From Motacilla alba alba (taxonomy: Eukaryota > Chordata > Aves > Passeriformes > Motacillidae): a DNA stretch of 64,000 bases. Below, one piece after another: positions 25,601 to 42,199 of this stretch. Every line of letters begins with the position of its first letter. The stretch's first letter is position 1. The notes beneath the pieces were generated by a model, which searched no databases, was not told the DNA's origin, and was given only the letters and a program-made list of their open reading frames with translations. A program made the translations under genes and the position numbers. The DNA is taken from NCBI RefSeq assembly GCF_015832195.1, contig NC_052018.1, positions 64,541,666 through 64,605,665 of the forward strand, in the 5' to 3' direction.

Positions 25601-28600
25601 ATACATAAGCATCATAAATAGTTTTCAAATATGGACACAGAAATAAGGATAATTAGAATTTTTCAATGGCAATGTCATTAGTATCCCTATCTGAAAGAAT
25701 TCTGTGTAGCAGCTCTGTTTACAGTGAGTTCTATATAGAAAATATACACTTGTCTTTTTTGTGGTAGTCTTTCTAATAAACAAGCCCATGAAGGTAACAC
25801 CATATTAAATTTTATGTCCTGTAGTTCTTTACCTGAAAGATTATTTGGCATGGGGAAGCATTAATAAAATGGTGAGGAAAGCTGTAGATGTTTTTCTTAA
25901 GAGGAATCTGATCACAGGACTGAATACCAGGAAATGCTGATACCTTTTTTTTTTTCTCTTTTTTAATCCTGTCATAATTCTGTCTGCCTCCTGCCCCTTC
26001 CCCCAGGTTACTGTTTGTTGTGCCCTAATTTTGTAAAACCGTTGGAAATCAAGAAAGCATATCTTATTTCCTCCCTCGTACAGTTAGTCTGTCGCTTTCC
26101 AAATGACTCTCCAAACAGTTTGATTTTTTTTTTCTCCTAGAGTATTGGATAGGTCTTATGAGCCTTCTACAGATTGTTTTACAGTCAGTTTGATTTCAGA
26201 GTAATTTTAAATCTGTCCAGCATAAATTCTTCATTAGAAGTTTCAGAGCTTTGTGGAACTAAGTATGCATAATGCTTACCTCTTGAGTTCATTAATTATA
26301 TATCTTTTTGATCTATGTTTATGAAACACACTTATTTCTAACAAATAAATTAGCTTCCAGTCATGTTTTGGTACTGTTACTCTGAAGATGCAGTTCTGTG
26401 TTTTTAAGTAGGTTACTTTTGGAGATTGTGTTCTGTAGTAACTGCAGTTTTTTATCAGTCTTATCTTCCCAAACTAACCTTTCTTCTCCCCTTCAATGAA
26501 GGATATAAAATCATTTAATGTTTTCTACAAGCCTAAGTATTTACATGCTGAGATAACTGTATAAATTACTACTTAGTGTATTCTGAGTTAAGGACGGTTT
26601 TGGTGGGAGACTTTCTAGCTGTCCGGGTTCAGGGCACATTTGGGAGAAAACCCCCCCATGGGGTTTCTCTAGAACGCAGATTCAATTAGCCCCTCCCCCA
26701 GCTGGTTCAGGGAAAAAAAAAACAAACCTCCTTGGAGAAAAGTGGAAAAACCTGTTTATTAAACAATAAAACCTGAACAATATTAAACAGTAAAACCTCT
26801 TGCTGCTCCAAAAGAGATGACAAACTCAGAAAAGTCCCCTCCCCGGGTTGCAGCTCAGCTGACTCAGTCTCTTAATCAGTCCCTCTGGCACTGGAAATGC
26901 TGCAGCCCAGGCCTGGCCCAGTGCGAGCAGCTGGTGCTCTGCTGGTGTTCAGTCCAGAGCAGGTTTAAACAGGTCAAAGAAAAGGAAAAAAAAAACCACA
27001 GTCCAGGGAACCTCTTTGTCTCAGCTAGCTAAAGCTGGCTAAAAGCAAAGGAGAGGTCTGTCCATCTGCAGACAACACAGTTCAGGAGCAGGAATGTGGA
27101 GGAGTGAGAGGAGTGTCTGAAAACAAACTGCGCACTTCTTCTCACTTCACTCTTGGAACAAGTCTTAAAAGGTGCAAAACTTATTATCCAGCATAAACAG
27201 AACAGTTGGGGATACAAGCATCATATAGCTGACCCAGGACACTAGCCTAGCATTTTAAAACCCCAGTAATTCATTATAAAGAATATTTAAAACACTCCTT
27301 TTCACTTTAAGCATTGCTCCTCTGTACAATACATGCTATTGACTTTTTTCTGAGTAAAGAATTTACTCATTTGAAATGTAATTTGGCCTAAGGTACATTC
27401 TTGAATCTCAGTTAAAAATGCTTGAGTAACACACAGTGGATATACTCCAGCAAAAACTGCACTGTTAGTATATATTTCAGAATCACCTTTTCATAAATGA
27501 TTCAATTGACTCCATAAATAACTTTCTTTTCCCCCTGACAGTTTTGTCCCTGTTTCAGTGTAGCTTTCCTCCCAGTTTCTTGTCTGAACAGCTTCAGATG
27601 CTTCTTGTGACCTTTTGTTCCAACACACTGGTTTACTAGCAGTCAAATTTCTTTTCAGTGGTTGTGGGTGAACTTATGCCAAGAACTCAAATGTGTTTCA
27701 ATTAAGTTTAAGAGAATCATTATTTCAAAATGAATGCTTGAATATATTACTTAAGGTAGTATGTGAATTTGAAAATGGTTTTTCCACTTGCAGATACTGT
27801 AATTAAGCACAGAAAGTATTTTCAGTAATAGAGAACTTGACTCTACTTTGTGGTGTTATGTAAATGGATTAAATGACATCTTGGTTAATCAGTTTCGAAT
27901 TAGGGGCAGAGGAAGAGCCAGAGGAGTCTTTGCTGGAACAAATACTGGTCCCAGCAACTCAAATACTACTTTTCAGAAGAGACCGAAGGAAGAGGAATGG
28001 GATCCTGAATATACCCCAAAAAGCAAGAAATACTTCTTGGTGGGTGTGGAGAACTCAATGTCTTATGCATGCTTTTTTTTTTTTTCAAATTTTCTGCAAG
28101 TGTAGAAGTAGCATGCATGTATGGACAGGGACAAGAGTAACTGTGAGAGTATCAGAGTGGCTGTAGTGGTTGGTTCTGCTTACCTTTCACCTTTCTGTAG
28201 CAGGCTGGCAGTAACTGAGGCCTGGCATGGAATTTATCTCCAAAAATTTCATCAGGGAGTGGGGAAGAAGGCAGGTTCATACAAAATTTATTAAAACCCA
28301 ACTTTAAACCAGAAAGGCTTGTGCTGTATTTTCCTGGATTTACGTCTGCGTGACATTTGAGGTTTGTCTTACATTGGTCTGGAAGTCTACAGAAGTGAAA
28401 GATAAGGAAAAACTGACAGTATTTGTGGATTTTCATAGGCAGACTCTGTTATGAGCAGTTCTTTGCTCTGAGTACTGTGATAGTCATAAGAAAATCACCA
28501 CAGTTTTGATGCCTTTCTCCCATCTGGATTATGAAAGGAGGATCCTTGATGTAACCACTCTAAATAGTGCAGTACACTGGATGTGTGGCCTCTGCTCCAG

Positions 28601-29972
28601 TTATTTCCGTAGCAATGCAAACTTTGAAGGATATTGTTTCATCATTGAAAAATGATAAGTAATGAAGATGAGACCTTCTCCTGTAGCATTATAGCTTGTC
28701 ACAAACACATTACAGGTAACTAAGAAATAATGCAGTCACAATTCAGATAGTTCATTAAGGAGTTCTGTCTTCGTAGACATATCTAAACTTTTCTGATCTG
28801 TAAACAGAGATGTGGTAATCTGTTCATGATATTAGAACAATCAATTTTAGCTTTGAAACTTGAAATTCTCAAAATATTTTAAATTAGATAAGCCGCCCTT
28901 CAACTACTTCTGTGTAATTAGAGTGCATTATATGGGTGTGATATGTGTTTAATAGTTCAGACATCTTTCCAAATCACATGTTAAGAAACACTTGCTTCAA
29001 CATAAAGTTTATCTCACCATTCTAAATAGAAACTTTTTTTTTTAATTAAATAATGGTTTGTAGGTTTCATGCAGTGTGTGAAATGATTGTGAGAACATAC
29101 CTAACTGTATAAGGCTGTATTTGGTAGCTAGACAGCAAACTTTAGGCTTATTAACCAGAGAAATCCAACTATTGTTTGGTAATGTTACACTTAAACAGTT
29201 CAAACTTAATTTGCCCTGCATTGTGCTAGTGGGGCAGATTTTCTGAAAACTGCCTTCAGTTACCTCTTCTTACGAAGTATAAGGAACTCCCTTTGTGCTA
29301 AAGTAATCTAGCACTTTCCTAGAGCTTCTTTTAAAGTAACAATTTTTTTCCCCTCAAAACTAGCAATTCTTAATTCTGACTGAGTGTAAGTTACAGACAA
29401 GTGATTTGTTACTAACATTTGAGTAGACCCACAGTGAATAAGGGCTCTTCAAACAGTTGTGTTGTGGTTTTAGTTACAGCATTATGCTTTTTAAGAATAA
29501 TTACAATCTGAAGAGAACTTTTTAACTTAGTTTTATACATTTGCTATAGCATACTAACATTATGGGGTACATTTAAGAGGTGTCTAACCTTATTCTCTTT
29601 CTGGTGTTATTGTAGCATGATGACAGAGACGATGGTGTGGATTATTGGGCCAAAAGAGGAAGAGGCCGTGGTACTTTCCAGCGTGGCAGAGGGCGTTTTA
29701 ACTTCAAAAAGTCAGGTAGCAGTCCGAAGTGGACACATGACAAATATCAAGGGGATGGCATTGTGGAAGATGAGGAGGAAACAATTGAGAATAATGAAGA
29801 AAAGGACAGACGCAAAGAGGAAAAGGTAAATCGTTCAGTGAATTGCAGATTGGATAGTTCATCTTGCATGATGCAGAGTAATTGGCTGCACGTAGGGATC
29901 GCTTTAAAGCTTTTGGGGTTTGATTATTAACAGTTTACAACAAGACTGTTTTCTTTCTTTCCACAGGAATAA
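13506..29972 (+). CDS. BCLAF1: BCLAF1, Bcl-2-associated transcription factor 1 (11 coding exons)
   Basis: Coding exons are 13506-13609, 14466-15371, 16796-17467, 17578-17747, 20425-20530, 21436-21520, 22221-22396, 23531-23711, 27893-28039, 29616-29825 and 29967-29972. They sum to 2763 nt and give 920 residues, the human length, with every phase closing. BCLAF1 is a nuclear SR-like protein of the THRAP3/BCLAF1 family. It acts in pre-mRNA splicing and mRNP assembly, transcription and DNA-damage-linked RNA processing. Visible regions: an N-terminal RS domain (residues 1 to about 150, opening [16 protein letters not shown]); an arginine/glycine-rich patch with [20 protein letters not shown] at about 75-95; serine/proline-rich disorder (150-330); a highly charged middle (340-560); the conserved block around [20 protein letters not shown] (about 580-600); and a C-terminal RGRGRARG and [17 protein letters not shown] region with an acidic end. 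The start is the first ATG of the conserved N-terminus, in context AAAAATGGG. Confidence 0.98.
13610..14465 (+). other. BCLAF1: BCLAF1 intron between coding exons 1 and 2
   Basis: 856-nt intron, GTAAGT to TTTAATTTAG. A 6-nt tandem acceptor at its 3' end (AG at 14464-14465 and again at 14470-14471) offers two splice choices differing by two codons. Nothing else recognised. Confidence 0.9.
14466..15371 (+). CDS. BCLAF1: BCLAF1 coding exon 2 (residues 35-337), RS and RGG region
   Basis: 906-nt exon, the longest in the gene. It carries the rest of the RS domain, the tyrosine/arginine/glycine-rich [20 protein letters not shown] stretch, [20 protein letters not shown], and then serine/proline-rich disordered sequence containing [20 protein letters not shown]. 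Donor AAAAG|GTAAGA. Long exons full of purine-rich SR-type codons usually rely on exonic enhancers, which is inference here. Confidence 0.98.
15372..16795 (+). other. BCLAF1: BCLAF1 intron between coding exons 2 and 3
   Basis: AT-rich 1424-nt intron with acceptor TTGCTATCCACAG. No additional gene or repeat family recognised. Confidence 0.9.
16796..17467 (+). CDS. BCLAF1: BCLAF1 coding exon 3 (residues 337-561), charged central region
   Basis: 672-nt exon rich in Glu, Lys, Asp and Arg, with conserved text [15 protein letters not shown] near its start and [20 protein letters not shown] later. Donor AATAG|GTAAAT. Phases 2 to 2 match the neighbouring exons. Two shorter open frames in other registers are shadows. 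Confidence 0.98.
17578..17747 (+). CDS. BCLAF1: BCLAF1 coding exon 4 (residues 561-618)
   Basis: Follows a 110-nt intron. Encodes the best-conserved folded-looking block, including [20 protein letters not shown] and [10 protein letters not shown]. Acceptor GATGCATTTTAG, donor AAAG|GTATGT. Confidence 0.98.
17748..20424 (+). other. BCLAF1: BCLAF1 intron between coding exons 4 and 5
   Basis: 2.7-kb AT-rich intron. It contains three interlocking inverted-repeat arms at 18477-18514 (see separate entry). No gene recognised. Confidence 0.9.
18477..18514. repeat. Two mutually exclusive perfect hairpins
   Basis: Hairpin 1 pairs TACTTTGATATG (18477-18488) with CATATCAAAGTA (18493-18504). Hairpin 2 pairs GAAACATATC (18489-18498) with GATATGTTTC (18505-18514). 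They share CATATC (18493-18498), so only one can form at a time. Located in a BCLAF1 intron. Confidence 0.9.
20425..20530 (+). CDS. BCLAF1: BCLAF1 coding exon 5 (residues 618-653)
   Basis: 106-nt exon encoding [20 protein letters not shown] and [14 protein letters not shown], as in human BCLAF1 apart from a few conservative changes. Acceptor TAACCAACAG, donor ATAG|GTATAT (weaker than average). Confidence 0.97.
20531..21435 (+). other. BCLAF1: BCLAF1 intron between coding exons 5 and 6
   Basis: 905-nt intron with a T-run at about 21266-21277. Nothing else recognised. Confidence 0.9.
21436..21520 (+). CDS. BCLAF1: BCLAF1 coding exon 6 (residues 653-681)
   Basis: 85-nt exon encoding [15 protein letters not shown] and [12 protein letters not shown]. 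Acceptor TTTGCATTTAG, donor AAAA|GTAGGT. Confidence 0.97.
21521..22220 (+). other. BCLAF1: BCLAF1 intron between coding exons 6 and 7
   Basis: 700-nt intron. It contains a short imperfect direct repeat (about 21660-21706, units with CCTTTAAGT and AAAACATGTT). No gene. Confidence 0.9.
22221..22396 (+). CDS. BCLAF1: BCLAF1 coding exon 7 (residues 682-740)
   Basis: 176-nt exon encoding [40 protein letters not shown] and YKSYKDD. Acceptor TTTGTTTACAG, donor GACAG|GTAAAT. Confidence 0.97.
22397..23530 (+). other. BCLAF1: BCLAF1 intron between coding exons 7 and 8
   Basis: 1134-nt intron with acceptor TTTTTATTTTTCAG. No repeat or gene recognised. Confidence 0.9.
23531..23711 (+). CDS. BCLAF1: BCLAF1 coding exon 8 (residues 740-800)
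   Basis: 181-nt exon encoding a serine run ([20 protein letters not shown]), a charged stretch and [15 protein letters not shown]. Ends in phase 0 at TTT|GTAAGT, so the next exon can be included or skipped without frameshift. Confidence 0.97.
24447..24574 (-). repeat. A/C-biased low-complexity tract
   Basis: The plus strand is nearly all A and C, with units such as CCAAACC; the complement is the same kind of GGTTTGG sequence as the tracts at 8605 and 31020. Intronic, antisense to BCLAF1. Confidence 0.8.
26620..27241 (-). mobile_element. Solo LTR of an avian endogenous retrovirus
   Basis: A 622-bp unit read on the minus strand begins TGTCCTGGGTCAGC and ends CTGAACCCGGACA, giving TG...CA termini. 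It is flanked by a perfect 5-bp duplication CTAGC (26615-26619 and 27242-27246). An AATAAA lies on the minus strand at 26754-26759. No internal retroviral genes are present, so it is a recombined solo LTR. A 5-bp duplication fits an ERVL-like (class III) integrase; the family name is inference. It lies antisense in a BCLAF1 intron, about 650 bp before the 49-codon exon. Confidence 0.88.
27893..28039 (+). CDS. BCLAF1: BCLAF1 coding exon 9 (residues 801-849), likely alternative
   Basis: Exactly 147 nt (49 codons), phase 0 at both ends, encoding [20 protein letters not shown] through TPKSKKYFL. Both splice sites are weak: acceptor CTTGGTTAATCAG lacks a pyrimidine tract and donor is TTG|GTGGGT. 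A human BCLAF1 isoform lacks a 49-residue segment at this place (recalled, about 797-845), so skipping is probably conserved. Inclusion adds the first of two RGRGR boxes. Confidence 0.96.
28040..29615 (+). other. BCLAF1: BCLAF1 intron between coding exons 9 and 10
   Basis: 1576-nt AT-rich intron with acceptor TGGTGTTATTGTAG. No repeat or gene recognised. Confidence 0.9.
29616..29825 (+). CDS. BCLAF1: BCLAF1 coding exon 10 (residues 850-919)
   Basis: 210-nt exon encoding [39 protein letters not shown] and the acidic [19 protein letters not shown] tail. Donor AAAAG|GTAAAT. Confidence 0.98.
29967..29972 (+). CDS. BCLAF1: BCLAF1 last coding exon (GAA TAA)
   Basis: After acceptor TCTTTCTTTCCACAG only one codon (Glu 920) and the stop remain, as in human BCLAF1, which also ends in a single terminal glutamate. 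The exon continues as 3' UTR. Confidence 0.93.
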   Translation, partial: E

Positions 29973-30879
29973 CCCAGAAGAAAGTTGTAGCTGAAAGAGC
30001 AGCTCTTGCACCACCCACACAACATTTTTAATATGTTTTTTTGTTGTCAAATGAATGTAAGCATTTTACTTAAATTTTACTGTTGGAAAGTAGTTTAGAG
30101 AGATTGTTTTCGTTTTAAGCCTTTAGAAAAAAATCATGATATAGTAAACTATGTTAATGATCGTACAGGTAGAAAGTAAAATATTTGTAACAACTTTTAA
30201 GAAATTTTACTGTTTGTTATATGCAGTGTAATTCTGCTTTGTCCAAATATATGGTCAAGTACAACTCTAAAAGTTTTGATTCTCCCCTATGTCTGTGTTT
30301 TATTCTGAAGTAAACTTACAGCTCTGCACACCTAAAATCTTGGAGCAGCATTTTTTATAAACTGATCACTACTTCTCTGTTGCCTTTTTATATGAATTGT
30401 ATTTAAGGGTAGTTATCCAGTCACAGTATAAGTACAAACAGCTGTGCAAAATGCTGATTGTATGTTAGTTCATGAGAATCACATTTACAGAATGATAAAC
30501 CTGGATTCTTATTTCACCCTGCGAGGGTGTAACAAGAATTTTACTTCAACAGTGAAATCGTCACTCTTCATTACTAGTCTAAGAAATACATATGCATATA
30601 CAAACTACAGTGAGTTTCAAGTGTATTTTTTAATAGCTTAGTCATCAGCAGAACACTTAAGTTAATTTGGTGGCAGTATCAATCTAGCTTCTTTTTTAGC
30701 AATTTCTTTTTACAGTTTGTTAGAATTGCCTCTTTAATTTCTCTATGTGGGCTTGCCTCTCTGGGTGTGTAATCTGGCAAGAGTGAGTCATTCACATGTT
30801 CAGCATTTAAATTAAAATGAGAGAGCAGGGCAGGAGAAGGTGGGAGGAGAGAAACAAAACACCACAAAATCCCTGAAAA

Positions 30880-30885
30880 AATAAA
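30880..30885 (+). terminator. BCLAF1: Candidate BCLAF1 poly(A) signal
   Basis: Canonical AATAAA about 0.9 kb after the stop, with an ATTAAA 69 nt upstream. Competing signal at 31620-31625. Confidence 0.4.
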
Positions 30886-31019
30886 GCAAGAGATGTTACA
30901 ACCCGAATTGGTAAATATAATTCATAGTTACCAGAAGTGTGAGAAATTAATCTTACTTTCATCAACACTACTTTCTAATAATTGTCCTGCAATAATTTTT
31001 GTAGCCAAAGTGCAGATAT

Positions 31020-31146
31020 TAAGGGGATTTTTGGTTGGTTGGTTTTTGGTTTTTTTGTTTGTTTGGTTGGTTTTTTGGGTTTTTTTGTGGTTTGGTTGGT
31101 TTTTGGGGTTTTTTTGTTTGTTTGTTTCTGTTTTTTGGTTTGTTTT
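31020..31146 (+). repeat. T/G-biased tract downstream of BCLAF1
   Basis: About 125 nt almost wholly T and G on the plus strand (GGTTGG, GTTTGTTT units). Low-complexity; the open frames across it are artefacts. Confidence 0.9.
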
Positions 31147-31640
31147 AAAAAAAAAATGACAAACCCTCTGGCTTAGCTTTAGTGGTAGTTACACACTTAA
31201 CCTCTAGAATGTTAAGGATGAAAGTAATATGCTTGAATTACCAGAACAAGGACATTCTAATACAAGATTACTTTGTTTGTCTTTCTCAAAATGCTGTAGA
31301 TAACATTAAGATTTAGTTTATGTGGAGTTAAAAGGGTAGTTGTTCTTACTCACCCCTTCAAAAGGCATATATCTTTAAAAGTAGGGGGAAAAAAGGAAAA
31401 GCTTTAATAGAGGTGTTAGTATTAAATACCTGTATAATGTATGCCTTCTTATTTGCTTTACTGTTAAGAAGTAAACTCCCCTATACAAATTAAACACTAG
31501 AAGGAAGGAAAACAAAACAATCCTCACTGTAGCTGAAGAAACTGTATTTTACATTTTGCTAATTTGCCAGCAGCTGTGTAGAAACAGGAGCAATACTTAA
31601 CTCCCAGTAGTAGTTAGTTAATAAACTCATTCCCTCTTTA

Positions 31641-33915
31641 TGTTTTAAAATGTTTAGCCCAACTAAACAGTTGTTGCCAGATTTGCTTTTACATGTACAG
31701 TGCATCTTTTAATAGCTGTTTGAAATGATAAGCAGAATACTCTTTGGACTTCTCAGCAAAACTTTAATATACTTTGTGTATATTAAATTAGGATAAGCAA
31801 AAAAGGGAACAAAGCAAACATCAAAGTCTGTCCTAATGAAGTAAAATTAAACATCAGTCTGTAACTGAACAGGATCAAGATATGCTTGAGCTGTCATGAC
31901 CTTATAACAGGTAATTTGTATCATTTATGTCAGGTTGAAAGTGGATTGTTAGGGTCTGTGTGTCACAAAGCAGTACGATTCCTGCAAGACGAGGCAGATT
32001 TAAATTTTGTACTTCAGCTGAATATCCAAGGAGATCTGGTAGAGATTGCTTTGGTAATGGCATTTGGTCCTACAAACTTGTCTAAGGGTTAGATCATAAA
32101 AATCTGGGTTTTTTGCAATCCCTAATTTTATTGCAGTTTATCAGAAATGTAATTTGATTACAGAACACACAATGACATTTGCCACTAACATTTCTTTAAA
32201 TAAGTTAATTAATGTGGTCAAAGATGCAAGTTGCAGTCTCTCTGAGACATCTGTAAGAAACAAAGTGGGAGTGGAGTTCACTTTTTTAATTCAAGTCTTG
32301 TGCTGCAACACTTGTCTTTTAACATGAAGAGTGAATTTTCACTGTGCTAAGAAAAAACATTTGTGAGGCTTTCACTTGGTGCTAGTAAGGTAGTTGCATG
32401 ACCTGTGACTGGAATTTCAGTGCATTTCACATTTCTCTTGTTAAAAGGTAAAGACCATGACTGGTAGTACAGGGGGAAAAAACTGTGTAGACATTATGCT
32501 GGTATAAAATGTTTAACTATCTTTTGAATTCAGCTACTCGTTCTGACTCACTGCTCTCCAGCAATGAAGCACTTTTTAAGGAGACCGTGCAAAGATGAAG
32601 TGGATTCACAGAGTTTGAAGTTATCCCTGCAGTTCAGATAAAATTAGGCATACATTCTCCTAGGAAAAAAAAAAAAAAAAAAAAAAAAAGGCCACCAACC
32701 CACATGGAATCCAGTAGCTGTACTGTTAGTACAGTGTCCATTTAGTTTCTTGGTTTGGAATTAAATCTCACATCCTCTTCCAGGAACAATCAGCATTACT
32801 GTAAGAGTGGGCAGCTATAAAGCTTTCCTGCAATTGTTTTGGTAGTGCTTTTAAAGGAGAGCTGTCCCTGAGCTTTGACTCAGCTCCAGAGGTACAGCAG
32901 CAGCATTAAGCCTTGAGCCCTGTGTCACTTCTTGTTTTTTAAAGCTGGCTTGTCAGAAGTTGCTTTTGTTCAGAAGATCCTGCCAGTCCCTTCTGTACTG
33001 TTCAAAGTTGTACCTACTGACTTGAAGCATTTTTGTATGAGTTCCCAGCAGCACCTCTCTGTCAGTGCAGCTGGTTACTGGTGCTGCAGTGAAGCTAAAT
33101 TGCCTTGGTTTCGCTGCTGCTTGAGAGACCCTGTCTCTTCCTGGCTTTCCAGTAGAGCTGTGTGTTCCCATTCTGTAGACATTTCCCCTTCTTTATTAAG
33201 GTGTTGGAGGAGTAGGTGAGAAGTACTTTTTTTTTTCTTTAAGGCAAGCATTGTAGTACAGTTTTTCTAAATATCCATTAAAATGTTCCACCCTTTCTCT
33301 CCTCAAGCTTGAACCTTCCTAGTCCCTTGAACCAGCTGTATGCTGTTACTACCGTGTGTATTACCAGTACTGCTACTCCTCTGTGTTTGGTCTTAGAGAA
33401 TGGATCCACCTGGCAAGGATAACAGTAACCAGCAATGATCCTGTAGCAACTCCAGTGCTAACAATAGGAACACAAACTGCACAGAGGGAAGATGATCTCC
33501 AAGCATGGACTGCATAGCTGGGGGAAAAGGATATTTCTTCTCCTAGAAGCACTTTTACCACTGCTAACTTTCTTGAAGTTTTCAGACTTTCCTGAGGAAA
33601 ACAGTAGAGATCTTACAAAGATGAAGGAAGTGCAAGATAAAAGAGCAAGTGCAGAATTTCAAAACCAGGTTTTGCAGTGAAGTCAGTGTAGTCAGGTGTT
33701 ACTGGGCAGTTGTTGCCTTGAGGATACTTGGTGTGTTTGTTTTAGGTGTGTGAATGAAGTAGTTAGGAGTTTCTTACATCCAAGACCTAAAGCATTTCAC
33801 TGTAGCTCCTTACCATTAATTCAGTGAGTTAACAGGCTCTGATGCATTTGTTCTGTTGGTGCGTACTGTGGTCGCAGAGGCAGAAGCTACCTTTCTTGTG
33901 ATTACAATCCCTCGG
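31641..33915. other. BCLAF1-MTFR2 intergenic spacer
   Basis: About 2.3 kb with no recognisable coding sequence. It contains an A26 run at 32664-32689. Small open frames (for example around 32932-33219) resemble nothing known. Confidence 0.6.
32664..32689 (+). repeat. A26 run
   Basis: Uninterrupted homopolymer, possibly the tail of an unrecognised retrocopy, or simple sequence. Confidence 0.95.
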
Positions 33916-34154
33916 TCAGTCAGGCGTGCGAGCTGCCCGCATTCCCGGGAGCGCTCCCCGGGAAGAGGGGCAGGCCCGGCCAGCGCGGCGTTCAAACCGC
34001 TCATCCCGACACCCCCCGCGACGGGCCCGCCCGCCGTTCATTGGCTCCGCCGCGGCACTGCCGACTTCCCATTGGCGGGGCTGCCGCGGTGCCCCGCCCC
34101 CAGCCGCCGGTGGCGCGGCTCTGGGCACTGCCGCGGGCGCGGCGCCCGCCCGCC

Positions 34155-41829
<7,675 letters not shown>

Positions 41830-42165
41830 TAAATTTCTTTGACTTTTTTTTTCCCCAAAGGAGATATTAAAGTGTCCTAAAAAGAACCATGCTGGTATTT
41901 TTGATGCTGCAGACTATTGCGCTGCATAGCTGACATACCTGATTCTAGATACAAAGATCAAAACTAGCTCCTGGAACAGCTTGTATATGGAATAGCTTTT
42001 GTTCCAGAATCTGACAGCTGGATTATGAAGTCCTGGAAGAGAGACTGCTTAAGGCCAGCATGTTCAGGAGTAGATACAAAAAGATGGAATTTTTCTTTTT
42101 AAAGCAGAATAATCTTATGAGTTTGTAACCGAGCCTCTAACTGTTAATTGTTGAGTGTCTTGAAG

Positions 42166-42171
42166 AATAAA
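42166..42171 (+). terminator. MTFR2: Likely MTFR2 poly(A) signal
   Basis: AATAAA 337 nt after the stop, followed by a GT-rich stretch (TTTCTGTGTTGAG) at about 42200. This gives a 3' UTR of about 0.36 kb. An earlier signal overlaps the stop codon at 41828-41833. Confidence 0.6.
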
Positions 42172-42199
42172 TGTACTTAAACCAACTGCACAGACTATT

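Larger units (their letters stand above)
23712..27892 (+). other. BCLAF1: BCLAF1 intron between coding exons 8 and 9
   Basis: 4.2-kb intron, the longest inside the coding region. It holds an A/C-rich tract (24447-24574), an antisense solo LTR (26620-27241), and an acceptor with an unusually poor pyrimidine tract (CTTGGTTAATCAG). Confidence 0.9.
29973..31640 (+). other. BCLAF1: BCLAF1 3' UTR (end uncertain)
   Basis: AT-rich non-coding sequence after the stop. Poly(A) signal candidates are ATTAAA at 30811-30816, AATAAA at 30880-30885 and AATAAA at 31620-31625. Which are used cannot be decided from sequence. The T/G-rich tract at 31020-31146 lies 135 nt beyond the 30880 signal and could act as a downstream GU-rich element. 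Confidence 0.55.
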
